Origin: Parafrankia elaeagni
GTDB taxonomy: Bacteria > Actinomycetota > Actinomycetes > Frankiales > Frankiaceae
Direction: 5' to 3'
NCBI RefSeq assembly: GCF_000374165.1
Contig: NZ_KB893724.1
Span: forward strand, 32,321 to 96,320
DNA length: 64,000 bases
Part shown: positions 1 to 7,883 of the stretch, one piece after another
Layout of the letters: every line of letters begins with the position of its first letter
Numbering within the stretch: position 1 is the stretch's first letter
Made by a program: the position numbers and the translations under genes
The notes under the pieces: model-generated
The model's input: the letters and a program-made list of their open reading frames with translations, nothing else
Database searches by the model: none
Told to the model about the DNA's origin: nothing

Positions 1-2
1 CC

Positions 3-473
3 TGGGCCACCAGCCGGATGAACGGCGCCGCGGCCGCTTTCACCGCGGCCGGGCTGGCTGTGCCGACCGTTTTCGAGTTCCCGCACTACGCCGCTTCCGC
101 ACCCGACTACGCGGCGGCCCGGGCGAAGTTCCCGCGCCGGTATGACCGTGGGCTGTACTTCCGCAACCAGCTGGCCGGCGGGACCGTCGACCACACGAAG
201 TACGGAGGTCAGTTCTTCCCCTACCCGGTCACCGACGTCCACGGGTCGTTCGTGATTCCGGAGAACATCGGGAATGTGGAGCCGGCGGCGTTTAACAACC
301 ACCCGGCGCGGCTGCCCGCGGATCTGATCGACGCGGCACGGCGCAATCTCGTCGTCCGGGACGGGTACGCCAGCATGTTCTACCACCCGTATCTTGGCGT
401 CGACTACCTGCGGCAGACCGTCGAGGGTGTCAGGGCGCTCGGGTACTCCTTCATCGCCGCCTCGGCGGTCTGA
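3..473 (+). CDS. DUF2334 family protein, C-terminal part (5' end outside window)
   Basis: The reading frame is open from the left edge of the window, so this is the C-terminal ~156 residues of a longer protein. The stretch VPTVFEFPHYAAS followed by a DRGLYF segment, a VIPENIG segment and a closing FYHPYLGVDYLRQTVEGV helix match the end of DUF2334 proteins, which share the polysaccharide-deacetylase (NodB-like) barrel. The first methionine, at position 18, falls inside this conserved region and is probably not the true start. Substrate is unknown; members are usually extracytoplasmic or membrane-anchored. The catalytic metal site would lie upstream of the window and cannot be checked. Family assignment is by recognition of the C-terminal pattern only. 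Confidence 0.7.
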   Translation, partial: WATSRMNGAAAAFTAAGLAVPTVFEFPHYAASAPDYAAARAKFPRRYDRGLYFRNQLAGGTVDHTKYGGQFFPYPVTDVHGSFVIPENIGNVEPAAFNNHPARLPADLIDAARRNLVVRDGYASMFYHPYLGVDYLRQTVEGVRALGYSFIAASAV

Positions 474-562
474 GCGCAGGGACCCGCCGGCGGGGAGGGC
501 GTGGGAACCGGAGTTCCCGTGCCCTCCCCGCCCGCCCCCGCCCTCACACCGGCCGATGCGAG

Positions 563-1312
563 TCAGGCCGGGGGCTGCCGGTCAGCGCCCGCCCGCCCGG
601 TGGCCGTGACCGTGACGCGCGCGTCGACACCGGTCAGGTAGAGCGGACTGGTCTCGGTGAAACCGGGGCCGTCCTCCTCCCCGATGTAGAGATCGAGCCG
701 ACGCTCGCCCCCGAACCCCGGGGTGAACTCGTCGCGCACCTCCCAGGTCGTGCGCCGCAGCGCCTCGCAGGCGGCCGGGTCGATCGCGGACCCGTCCTCC
801 TCATGGCCGCAGTCGTCGATCACGAAGGCCGTCCCGGCGGGAAGGGTCGACGGATCCGCCGCGGCGCTGCGGAAGGGAACCAGGGCCCGGCCGGCGGTGT
901 CGCTGGGAATGTGGTCGAGCCAGAAACCGGTGTCGAAGGACCAGTTGAGCATCGACCCCGATCGCGGCCCACTGGTGATACGCCCCGTCCCCTCATCGCG
1001 TACCGCGTCGACGAAACCGGCGGGAAAGGCCCCGAGAAGCTCGTCACCGAAGGCGCAGTCACGCTGCGGGCAGCCGCGCACCGTCGTCAACGGCGTATTC
1101 GTGTGAAAACCTTCCACCGCGGTGTAGTAGACGGTGAGATGCCAGCCTTCACCCGTTCCGCCCGTAACCTGGCCGCCAGCAGGCTCCGTGCAGGAGACGG
1201 TGCCCACAGCCGATGTCAGCAGCACCGCCCCGGCCAGGATCCGCCGGCGCAATCCCCGCGGGAATCTCACAGACGACGCCCGGATGTTTTCCGCAGTTTT
1301 CACAGCCACCAC
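563..1312 (-). CDS. Putative secreted lipoprotein, unknown function
   Basis: 249 residues. The N-terminus has an Arg-rich n-region (FPRGLRRR), a hydrophobic core (ILAGAVLLTSAVGTV) and a cysteine in an SC context at about residue 41, giving a loose lipobox (TVSC; position -3 is Thr rather than Leu). The mature part is acidic, with four further Cys (CPQRDC and two more spaced widely), compatible with disulfides outside the membrane. I recognise no domain. It is convergent with the DUF2334 gene (89 bp between stops) and stands alone. The start is a GTG; a second in-frame GTG lies three codons in and neither has a strong ribosome site. Real coding is supported by the signal sequence and by balanced amino-acid composition compared with the Arg/Pro-rich overlapping frames. 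Confidence 0.7.
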   Translation of the reverse strand: MVAVKTAENIRASSVRFPRGLRRRILAGAVLLTSAVGTVSCTEPAGGQVTGGTGEGWHLTVYYTAVEGFHTNTPLTTVRGCPQRDCAFGDELLGAFPAGFVDAVRDEGTGRITSGPRSGSMLNWSFDTGFWLDHIPSDTAGRALVPFRSAAADPSTLPAGTAFVIDDCGHEEDGSAIDPAACEALRRTTWEVRDEFTPGFGGERRLDLYIGEEDGPGFTETSPLYLTGVDARVTVTATGRAGADRQPPA

Positions 1313-1487
1313 TCTGCGGGCACCCCCCGGACGCCGGCAATGCTCCGGTTCAACCGGGTCACCACAACGCCAGGAAGGCCACAGCCGCCGACTTCGGCCC
1401 CATCATCCCGCGATGGGACGGGAATCAGATACCAGAAGCGACGAAGTGCCGGGATGAAACGCGGCCGATCCTGCCGGTGCGGGCCGA

Positions 1488-2930
1488 TCAGACCATTGCG
1501 GCAGATTTCGGCGGGCCCTGTGCCAGCGGGAGGCACCGGCAGTGCGCGGGCAGCGGCAGCGGGCCCGGCGGACCCAGGAAGTCGCCCTGGCCCTGGTCCA
1601 CACCGGCCGTGGTCAGCACCCGCATCGCGCCGGTCGTCTCGATACCGGCAGCGACCAGGGTCGCCCCGATCTGCCGGGAGAAGTGCACCAGTGCCTCGAC
1701 CAGCGCACGGCGGGCCGTGTCCGCGCCGACCTCGGCGGAGAGCCAGCGGTCCATCTTCACGACGTCCGGCAGGATCTGCACGAGCCGGCGCAGGCTGGCA
1801 TAGGCCACGCCCACATTGTCGACCGCGACGCGGACGCCCAGATCCCGCAGCTCCTGCAGCCGGCCGAGCGTGCCGGGCAGGTCGTGGATGCCCTCCCGCT
1901 CGGTGATCTCGACGACCACCTGGTCGGCGGCCGGCCCGCTGAGCAGCTCGGTGAGACGTCCGGAGGCGATGGTCGCCGGTGCGGCGTTGACCGCGACGGA
2001 CAGGCCACGCGGGAACCGGGGCAGCACCGCGAGCGCCGCCCGGATCGCCGCGAGCTCGAGATCGATGCCCATGCCGACCGACGTCGCGTAGGCGAACCAC
2101 CGCTGGGGGGCCAGGCCGCCGTACTCCGGCCGGCGAGCCCCGTTCCCGGTCCCGATCTCGGCCCCGGCCCCGCTCCCGGCCCCGATCTCGGCCCCGGCCC
2201 CGGCCCCACCACCGTCACCCTCCTGGCCGCCCGGCGGCGGGAAGGAGGGGAAGCGCGCCAGTGCCTCCGCCCCGACGATCCCGTGGGTCGGCAGATCGAA
2301 CACCGGTTGGAAGACCATCTCCGGACCACCGCGGTCGATGATCCTCCCGATCACCGACCGGAGGTGGTCGTCGTCCGCGCCGCTTCGGTGCAGTGCCGAC
2401 ACCGTCTCGGTCAGGGCCTCGGCCAGCAGCCGCAGGAAGTGACCGTCCCTGTCGCTCAGCTCCGGGTCCGGGTCGGTGCCCAGCGCGCACAGCATGCCGT
2501 AGAGGTCACCGGAGTCCAGATAGACCGGCGCTCCGACGTAGGAGCCGATCCCCAGCTCCCGGGTGACTGCCAGGCCGGCGGTGCGGCTGTCGGCCCGCGC
2601 GTCGGGAATCACCGCCGGCAGCCGCCCGTCCAGCACCCGGGCACAGTACGTGTGCTCCTGGTCGACCTGACGCCCGACCAGGCTCTCGACCAGGGCGCCG
2701 TCGCCGGCGACCAGGTCGATGACCTGGTTCTGCCCGCTGAAGCGGGACAGCCAGGCGACGTCGGTGCGCAGGTGGCGGCGGGCCAGATCGAGCACCCGCG
2801 CCATCTCGTCGGTGTGCTCCCGCGCCGCCCGGCCCCGGTCGCGCCCGCCGTGCCGGTCGCTGTCCGCACCGCCAGGATTCGCCTGCCCGCGCACGGCCTC
2901 CCGTCTGCCGTTGGCCACACGCTCACTCAC
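1488..2930 (-). CDS. GAF-EAL domain protein, EAL active site degenerate
   Basis: 480 residues from a GTG with a good Shine-Dalgarno (GGGAGG, 7 nt upstream); an upstream in-frame start at 3032 would add 34 low-complexity residues and has no ribosome site. Residues ~45-175 are a GAF sensor domain (TYCARVLDG, GIGSYVGAPVYL). Residues ~205-460 are an EAL domain of the c-di-GMP phosphodiesterase type: the EAL motif is intact (GAEALAR, ~222-224), as are N315 (AVNAAP), E341 (VEITERE), the first Asp of the DDFG loop (D371) and the Lys of VKMD (K392). The second Asp is Asn (DNVG, 372), and the general-base Glu of AEGVET is Ala (AAGIET, ~428). Such changes normally abolish hydrolysis, so this is probably a c-di-GMP-binding or protein-binding effector. 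There is no GGDEF. A duplicated 30-nt unit encodes a Gly/Ala/Glu linker in the EAL domain. Confidence 0.85.
   Translation of the reverse strand: MSERVANGRREAVRGQANPGGADSDRHGGRDRGRAAREHTDEMARVLDLARRHLRTDVAWLSRFSGQNQVIDLVAGDGALVESLVGRQVDQEHTYCARVLDGRLPAVIPDARADSRTAGLAVTRELGIGSYVGAPVYLDSGDLYGMLCALGTDPDPELSDRDGHFLRLLAEALTETVSALHRSGADDDHLRSVIGRIIDRGGPEMVFQPVFDLPTHGIVGAEALARFPSFPPPGGQEGDGGGAGAGAEIGAGSGAGAEIGTGNGARRPEYGGLAPQRWFAYATSVGMGIDLELAAIRAALAVLPRFPRGLSVAVNAAPATIASGRLTELLSGPAADQVVVEITEREGIHDLPGTLGRLQELRDLGVRVAVDNVGVAYASLRRLVQILPDVVKMDRWLSAEVGADTARRALVEALVHFSRQIGATLVAAGIETTGAMRVLTTAGVDQGQGDFLGPPGPLPLPAHCRCLPLAQGPPKSAAMV
2141..2200. repeat. 30-nt tandem repeat (2 copies) inside the GAF-EAL gene
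   Basis: Two adjacent 30-nt units, 2141-2170 and 2171-2200, differ at two positions only. They are in frame and encode a repeated Gly-Ala-Glu-Ile-Gly linker that is inserted after the EAL motif. Confidence 0.85.
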
Positions 2931-3110
2931 GGGTGCACCTCCCGCTCCCCGGCCGCCGGCGCCGACCGGCGGTCCTGCCCCGTCGGTGGCGCTTCGTGCC
3001 GTCGCTGCTCCCCTGGCCGCTCCTCTGTTCATGGTGCGCCGGCCCGCGTGCCTGCGCAGCTCCGCCGGCCCGCAGGCCTCCGCGGCTCCGCGGAGCCCGG
3101 CCGGGGGAGC

Positions 3111-4196
3111 TCAGCCGGCCGTGAGGGCCTGCCGGCGACGGCGGGCGATCTCCGCCAGTGCGACGCCGGCCGCGACACCGGCGTTCAGCGACTCCGTGGC
3201 TCCCGCCATCGGAATCCGGACCCTGAGGTCACAGCATTCACCGACCAGCCGGGAGAGCCCGCGGCCCTCCGACCCGACAACGACGACCAGCGGGTCGGTG
3301 GCGACCTCCAGGTCGTCGAGGCTGACCTCGCCGTCCGCCGCCAGACCCGCGACGAACAGGCCCGCTTCGGCGTACGACCGCAGCGTGCGGGTCAGATTCA
3401 CGGCGCGCGCGACCGGCAGCCGCGCCGCCGCGCCCGCGGACGTCTTCCAGGCCGCCGCGGTCATGCCGGCGGCGCGCCGCTCCGGCACCACCACCCCGGT
3501 CGCGCCGAAGGCGGCTGCCGAGCGGACGACCGCCCCGAGGTTGCGCGGGTCGGTGACGCCGTCGAGTGCGACGACGAGGCCGGGCTGCGCGCCGCGGGTG
3601 GCCGCGGCCAACAGGTCGTCCGGGTGGGCATAGCTGTACGGCGGGACCGTCAGCGCCAGCCCCTGGTGCGGGGCGTTCGGGCAGAGCCGGTCGAGCTCGA
3701 TCCGCCCGATGTCGACGACGCTCAGCCCGGCCCGGCCGGCGAGACGGCGGGCGTCGGCGACCCGCTCGTCGAAGTCGAGACCGCCGGCGATCAGCAGCGT
3801 GGTCGCCGGCACGCCGGCACGCAGCGCCTCGACCACAGCGTTGCGGCCGACCACGTACTCGTCGGACTCGCCGCCGCGCCGTGCGGCGTACGCCGCCGAG
3901 CCGCCAGCCGGGCCCGCCGCCCCCGCGCCGGCGCCGCCGCCGGCGGCACGCTCCGCCCCGGGACGCCCACGCGCCCCCCGGGTGGCCGCGTTCGCCGCCG
4001 CGGCTGCCCGGCGCTGGGCCGGATGGCCCGGCCGCATCTGCGCCGGCGGTGTCGCGCCCTTGCCCTCCAGCGCCTTGCGGCGCTGCCCGCCGCTGCCGAG
4101 CGCCGCGCCCTTACGGTGGGAGCCCGCCTTCCCGGCCCGGCCCCCCTGCCCACCGCGGGCGATGCCGCCACCGCCCCGGCCCTGGCCACCGGCCAT
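3111..4196 (-). CDS. rlmB: 23S rRNA (guanosine-2'-O-)-methyltransferase, TrmH/SpoU family
   Basis: 361 residues. The start is ATG at 4194-4196 with GAGGTGG 6 nt upstream; the longer GTG at 4214 lacks a site. RlmB methylates the ribose of a conserved G in the 23S rRNA peptidyl-transferase region with SAM. Residues ~1-110 are a basic, Gly-rich tail typical of actinobacterial members. Then comes the SpoU substrate-binding domain ([15 protein letters not shown]) and the SPOUT knot with motif 1 NLGAVVRSA, motif 2 GSEGRGL and motif 3 [13 protein letters not shown], all intact. In most actinobacteria rlmB directly follows cysS; here 5.4 kb of plus-strand signalling genes separate them, so rlmB must have its own promoter in the divergent region 4197-4549. 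Confidence 0.93.
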   Translation of the reverse strand: MAGGQGRGGGGIARGGQGGRAGKAGSHRKGAALGSGGQRRKALEGKGATPPAQMRPGHPAQRRAAAAANAATRGARGRPGAERAAGGGAGAGAAGPAGGSAAYAARRGGESDEYVVGRNAVVEALRAGVPATTLLIAGGLDFDERVADARRLAGRAGLSVVDIGRIELDRLCPNAPHQGLALTVPPYSYAHPDDLLAAATRGAQPGLVVALDGVTDPRNLGAVVRSAAAFGATGVVVPERRAAGMTAAAWKTSAGAAARLPVARAVNLTRTLRSYAEAGLFVAGLAADGEVSLDDLEVATDPLVVVVGSEGRGLSRLVGECCDLRVRIPMAGATESLNAGVAAGVALAEIARRRRQALTAG

Positions 4197-4549
4197 CACA
4201 GACCACCTCGTCACTCACGCGTCGGGCCGTCGACCCGTCTGCGAGCCAACGATCATCAGACCGCACCCGGGTGCCGGCGCAGGCCGGCGGGGTGTTGTCG
4301 TCCATCAACGGTATCCGCCGACATCACGCCACGCGGCGGACACCGTCACCGGCGCCCCTCGGCACCTCCACGCCCCGCCGGGCGCCGGAACCACGGCCCC
4401 GATCGGCCCAGACGGGCCCAGGCCGGCCCGCGGCCGCGCCGACCGGCCGCGCCGACCGGCCGCGCCGACCGGCCGCGACTGACCCGGTCGGGGCACCAGT
4501 TGGCCAGGACGTACGCCGGAGCGGCGCCTTGCTACCTATCCTCAGGGTG

Positions 4550-5824
4550 ATGCGCGGACCGACATCTGGAGGGCAGGTGGCAGGCTTCTCCGGAGCGGGA
4601 GCGACGGATTCCGACCCGTCCGGCGCTCGCCCTCCCACCCGGTCCCACACCCATGCCCGCGCCACCGCTGCCGGCGCCTGGCGACGGGCACACCCCGCCG
4701 TCTCCTGCCCGGTCTGCGCCAGCCCACTGGGCCGCGCCGCCGGCCGCGGCGCCGGCCGGGCCGGCGCCGGTGGGCACCTGCGGGAGAGCGGCTTCTGCCC
4801 GCGCTGCCGGACGCCCTACTCCTTCGCACCGCCGCTGCGCGCCGGGGACGTCGCCGGCGGCTACGAGATCGTCGACTGCCTGGGCGCCGGAGGCCCGGGG
4901 CCAGGCGGCTGGGTCTTCCTCGCCGTCGCGCCCGGCGGCCCGGTGGGCGCCGGGCGGCGGGTGGTACTCAAGAGCCTGCGGCGAGCGGGGGCACGCCCGG
5001 CCCCGCTGAGCACGCGGTTCTCCCGACGCCCGCTGCCGGATCCCCCACTGCGGCATCCGGCGATCGTGGAGACCCTCGGCGAGGTGCGGCACGGCAACAT
5101 CGTCTACACGGTGATGGACTTCGTGCCCGGCCCGTCGCTGGCGGAGCTGCTGCGGTCCAGGCGGCTCACCCGCGGCGCGGCGGGCGCACCGCTGCCTGTC
5201 CCGGACGGGATCGCCGGCGCCCTGCGGCTGCTCTCCGCCCTGCGGTACGTGCACGAACGCGGCTACGTCCACGGCGACCTCGCGCCGGGCAACGTGGTCT
5301 GGAACGGCGACCAGGTGACGCTGATCGATCTCCAGTCGGTGCGCCAGCTCGGCCGGCGCTGCGGGGCCTTCCACGTCACGGCTGGATTCGACGCCCCCGA
5401 GCTCGCCATGAGGCCCCCGTCGGTGGGTTCTGACCTCTACGCTCTCGGCAGGCTCTTGGCAACCGCGGTGCTCGATTTTCCACACCGTGCGTCAACATAT
5501 CGCTACGCTCTTCCGGCGGAGGAGGTCCACCAGGTGCTGGCCCGGAACGAATCCCTGCACCGGTTCCTCCTTCGTGCCACCGCGACCGATCCCGCGCGGA
5601 GGTTCGGCACCGCCGGTGACATGACCGCGGCGCTCGCCGCGGTGGCGGCGAACGCTGCGCCGCAGCGCCCCGCCGACGCCGAGCCTCGCCCGGCCGGAGC
5701 CCAGCAGAGGCCGCTGACCAGGCAAAAGGCCTGGGGGGCAGCGGAGGTTCCGGAGCACGCGCGGGCGGCGGGCGTACTGCAGGGGAGAACTTCCGGCATT
5801 CCACGCAGGACGGGCGGACGTTGA
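4550..5824 (+). CDS. PknG-like Ser/Thr protein kinase with N-terminal zinc ribbon, no TPR domain
   Basis: About 424 residues. A four-Cys zinc ribbon (CPVC at 53-56, CPRC at 83-86) precedes a kinase domain most like mycobacterial PknG: glycine loop GAGGPGPGGWVF (112-123), VVLK (K141), HPAIV, YTVMDFVPG hinge, catalytic HGDLAPGN (D243, N248), metal-binding LIDLQ (D260) and a GFDAPEL activation segment. PknG also has a Cys-rich N-terminus and DL rather than DFG. The alphaC glutamate that should pair with K141 is not evident (segment PLPDPPLRHPAIV), and the C-terminal TPR domain of PknG is missing. Start uncertain: ATG 4550 has no ribosome site but a TATCCT element at 4537-4542 fits a leaderless transcript; GTG 4577 has GGAGGG only 3 nt upstream. 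First gene of the kinase/PP2C/FHA cassette. Confidence 0.8.
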   Translation: MRGPTSGGQVAGFSGAGATDSDPSGARPPTRSHTHARATAAGAWRRAHPAVSCPVCASPLGRAAGRGAGRAGAGGHLRESGFCPRCRTPYSFAPPLRAGDVAGGYEIVDCLGAGGPGPGGWVFLAVAPGGPVGAGRRVVLKSLRRAGARPAPLSTRFSRRPLPDPPLRHPAIVETLGEVRHGNIVYTVMDFVPGPSLAELLRSRRLTRGAAGAPLPVPDGIAGALRLLSALRYVHERGYVHGDLAPGNVVWNGDQVTLIDLQSVRQLGRRCGAFHVTAGFDAPELAMRPPSVGSDLYALGRLLATAVLDFPHRASTYRYALPAEEVHQVLARNESLHRFLLRATATDPARRFGTAGDMTAALAAVAANAAPQRPADAEPRPAGAQQRPLTRQKAWGAAEVPEHARAAGVLQGRTSGIPRRTGGR

Positions 5825-6044
5825 CACCGAGGCAGACACCGAGATCACCGGCGTCGACGCACCTGGCGGACCATGCCACTATTCATCTCGGCGTCCTTGG
5901 ATCTGAGCAGGTCGACGTGATATATCCGGTCCCCACAGGACGGGCAGGAGGCACTTACCACATGGCTCCGCGCCAGACGGCTCCGCGCATACCGCCCAGA
6001 CTCGCTGTCACTGGCGGGCCGCTGCCGCGGCCGGTGGCCTGACT

Positions 6045-7613
6045 GTGGACCTCAACCCCCGCCCGGGGCAGAGCTATCCCGGGCACGGCTACCCGCCGGA
6101 GAGCCCGGGTGCCCCCCGCCCCGGTGACGGCTACCCCGACGAGTCGGGCCAGCAGGGCCGGTACCAGGGTGGCGATCTGCCGCCGGAGGGCTACCCGACG
6201 GAGGAGTTCCGTCCGGAGCACCGCGGGGAGGCCTACGCCGCGGGCCACTTCCAGGACGCGCCCTATTCCGGGAACGGCTACCCCGAGAACAGCTACGGCG
6301 AGGGCGGCTACCCGGAGAACGCCGGCTACCCGGAGAGCGGCTATCCGGGCGGCGCGGCCTATCCCGGTGCCGGCTACCAGGCAGAATCGGGCACCTATCG
6401 GGACAGCGAGTACCGGGATGGTTACACGGAGCGCGGTTACGAGGCTGGGACCTACCCGCCCGGCGGTTATTCGGACGGTGACTACTCCGGCGGCGGATTC
6501 ACCGACGACGGGTACAGCCCCGACTCCGATCCCGCCACGATGCTCCTGGGCCACCGCGCCTCGCCGGTGAGCGAGTCCGCTGCCGGTGAGGAGGTCGTCC
6601 GCTGCCCGGTGTGCGCGGCGCCCAACTACAGCGACGCGCGGTACTGCGAGGCGTGCGGCTTCGCCTTCACCGGCGCGCCGGTGGGTGGCGGCGACGCGGA
6701 CCACCGCGAGATCGACCTGGGCCCGCTGGCCGGGGTGTGCGACCGCGGGGTCCGGCACACGACGAACGAGGACTCGATGGGCGTGGCGATCGTCCACGGA
6801 ACGCTCATCGCCGTGGTCTGTGACGGCGTCTCGACGACCCCGGGTTCCGGCGAGGCGTCCGCGGCAGCCACCTCGACCGCGACGGCGATCCTCGCGGACG
6901 CGGTGCGCGCCCACGGGCCCGGCGAGACCGTCCCGTACGAGGAGCGCACCGAAAGCTCCGCGAACGATGTTCTGGACGTCCTGGAGGAGTACACCGAGTA
7001 CGACGAGCCGCGTACCGCGCCGCGCCGGATCTCCGGAGGTTTCGGCCCGGACGAGGCCGACGCCGCCCTGCACGCCGCGGTCGAGGCTGCCCAGGCCACC
7101 ATCGCCCAGCTCAGCGCGGCCGAGGGCCGGATGGCTCCGTCCTGCACCATCGCCGCGGCGATCATCACCCCACCCTCGGTGGACGGCCCGGGCATGGTCA
7201 CCGTCGGCTGGGTCGGCGACAGCCGGGTCTACCTGCTCGGTCCGCGCTGGTGCGAGCGGCTGACCGCGGACGACACCTGGGCGGCCGAGGCGGCCCGCGC
7301 CGGGCTGATCCCCGCCTCGGAGGCCGAGACGCACCGGCGTGCCCACACCCTGACCCGCTGGCTGGGTGGCGACGCCGAGGACGTCACCCCGCATACGGCC
7401 GCCTTCCCGATCGAGACGCCGGCCACGGTGCTCGTCTGCAGCGACGGGCTGTGGAACTACTCCTCCCGGCCGGACGTGCTCGCCGCGCTGGTGAACCAGC
7501 TCGACCCCGGCGCCGCCGCGCTGGACGTCGCCCGCCACCTCACCGACTTCGCGATCGACCAGGGCGGCCATGACAACATCACCGTGGTCGCGGCCAGGGT
7601 GACCAGTCAGTGA
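6045..7613 (+). CDS. PP2C-type Ser/Thr protein phosphatase with zinc ribbon and Gly-Tyr-Pro-rich N-terminus
   Basis: 522 residues from a GTG without a clear ribosome site. Residues 1-165 are low complexity, rich in GYP, GGY and acidic residues. A four-Cys zinc ribbon follows (C187, C190, then CEAC), then a PPM/PP2C phosphatase domain (~222-520) with the metal-site motifs RHTTNEDS, CDGVSTT, GWVGDSRVY, CSDGLW and HDNITVV, so catalysis is expected. It should dephosphorylate Ser/Thr in partners of the adjacent kinase, with the FHA protein as the natural phospho-Thr reader. Gap to the kinase gene is 220 nt; the downstream gap to the FHA gene holds a coding remnant. Disordered Tyr/Gly-rich tails like this can drive self-association, but that is inference. 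Confidence 0.88.
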   Translation: MDLNPRPGQSYPGHGYPPESPGAPRPGDGYPDESGQQGRYQGGDLPPEGYPTEEFRPEHRGEAYAAGHFQDAPYSGNGYPENSYGEGGYPENAGYPESGYPGGAAYPGAGYQAESGTYRDSEYRDGYTERGYEAGTYPPGGYSDGDYSGGGFTDDGYSPDSDPATMLLGHRASPVSESAAGEEVVRCPVCAAPNYSDARYCEACGFAFTGAPVGGGDADHREIDLGPLAGVCDRGVRHTTNEDSMGVAIVHGTLIAVVCDGVSTTPGSGEASAAATSTATAILADAVRAHGPGETVPYEERTESSANDVLDVLEEYTEYDEPRTAPRRISGGFGPDEADAALHAAVEAAQATIAQLSAAEGRMAPSCTIAAAIITPPSVDGPGMVTVGWVGDSRVYLLGPRWCERLTADDTWAAEAARAGLIPASEAETHRRAHTLTRWLGGDAEDVTPHTAAFPIETPATVLVCSDGLWNYSSRPDVLAALVNQLDPGAAALDVARHLTDFAIDQGGHDNITVVAARVTSQ

Positions 7614-7693
7614 CCTTCCACGGCCGGCCGGAAACGGCCCGGGGCGGGGATGCCCGGCCGTCGACCGCGGCGACACGGCTGCCAGACCGGTGA

Positions 7694-7879
7694 TCCGGCC
7701 AGGCGATTCGGGAGGCCCTCACCTGGGGCAACGACGCAACCCACCGCCTCCTACAGGAGGCGGTTCACATCGACATTCCAACAACGGGTACGGTTCGTCT
7801 GAAGAAATACGTCGAGAAGATGGACGAGATGGTCCGCGACTCGTCGATGTCGGCCAGGACCGTTCGGGTGAACAGGTGA
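7694..7879 (+). pseudogene. Probable remnant of a lost gene (VWA-like C-terminal tail)
   Basis: Between the PP2C and FHA genes the frame 7694-7879 is open for 61 codons, has no ATG/GTG start before residue ~43, and is preceded by an in-frame TGA at 7691. Its translation reads like a real protein tail rather than a shadow: LLQEAVHIDIPTTGTVRLKK, then KMDEMVRD and RTVRVNR before the stop, with balanced Lys/Glu/Asp content. Relatives of this cassette commonly carry a von Willebrand factor A gene here, and I recall similar TVRL...DEM...TVR endings in that family, so I infer that the body of a VWA gene was deleted and the tail kept. The stop lies 4 nt before the FHA start, as expected of a former operon partner. 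Confidence 0.45.
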
Positions 7880-7883
7880 TCAG

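Noticed and set aside
1542-4550. 1002-codon plus-strand open frame
   Set aside because: Antisense to the GAF-EAL and rlmB genes; Arg/Pro/Gly-rich, no domain, a normal by-product of high GC.
5821-6042. Small TTG-start frame between the kinase and PP2C genes
   Set aside because: Overlaps the kinase stop and could be coupled, but the translation has no protein-like pattern and no homologue I recognise.
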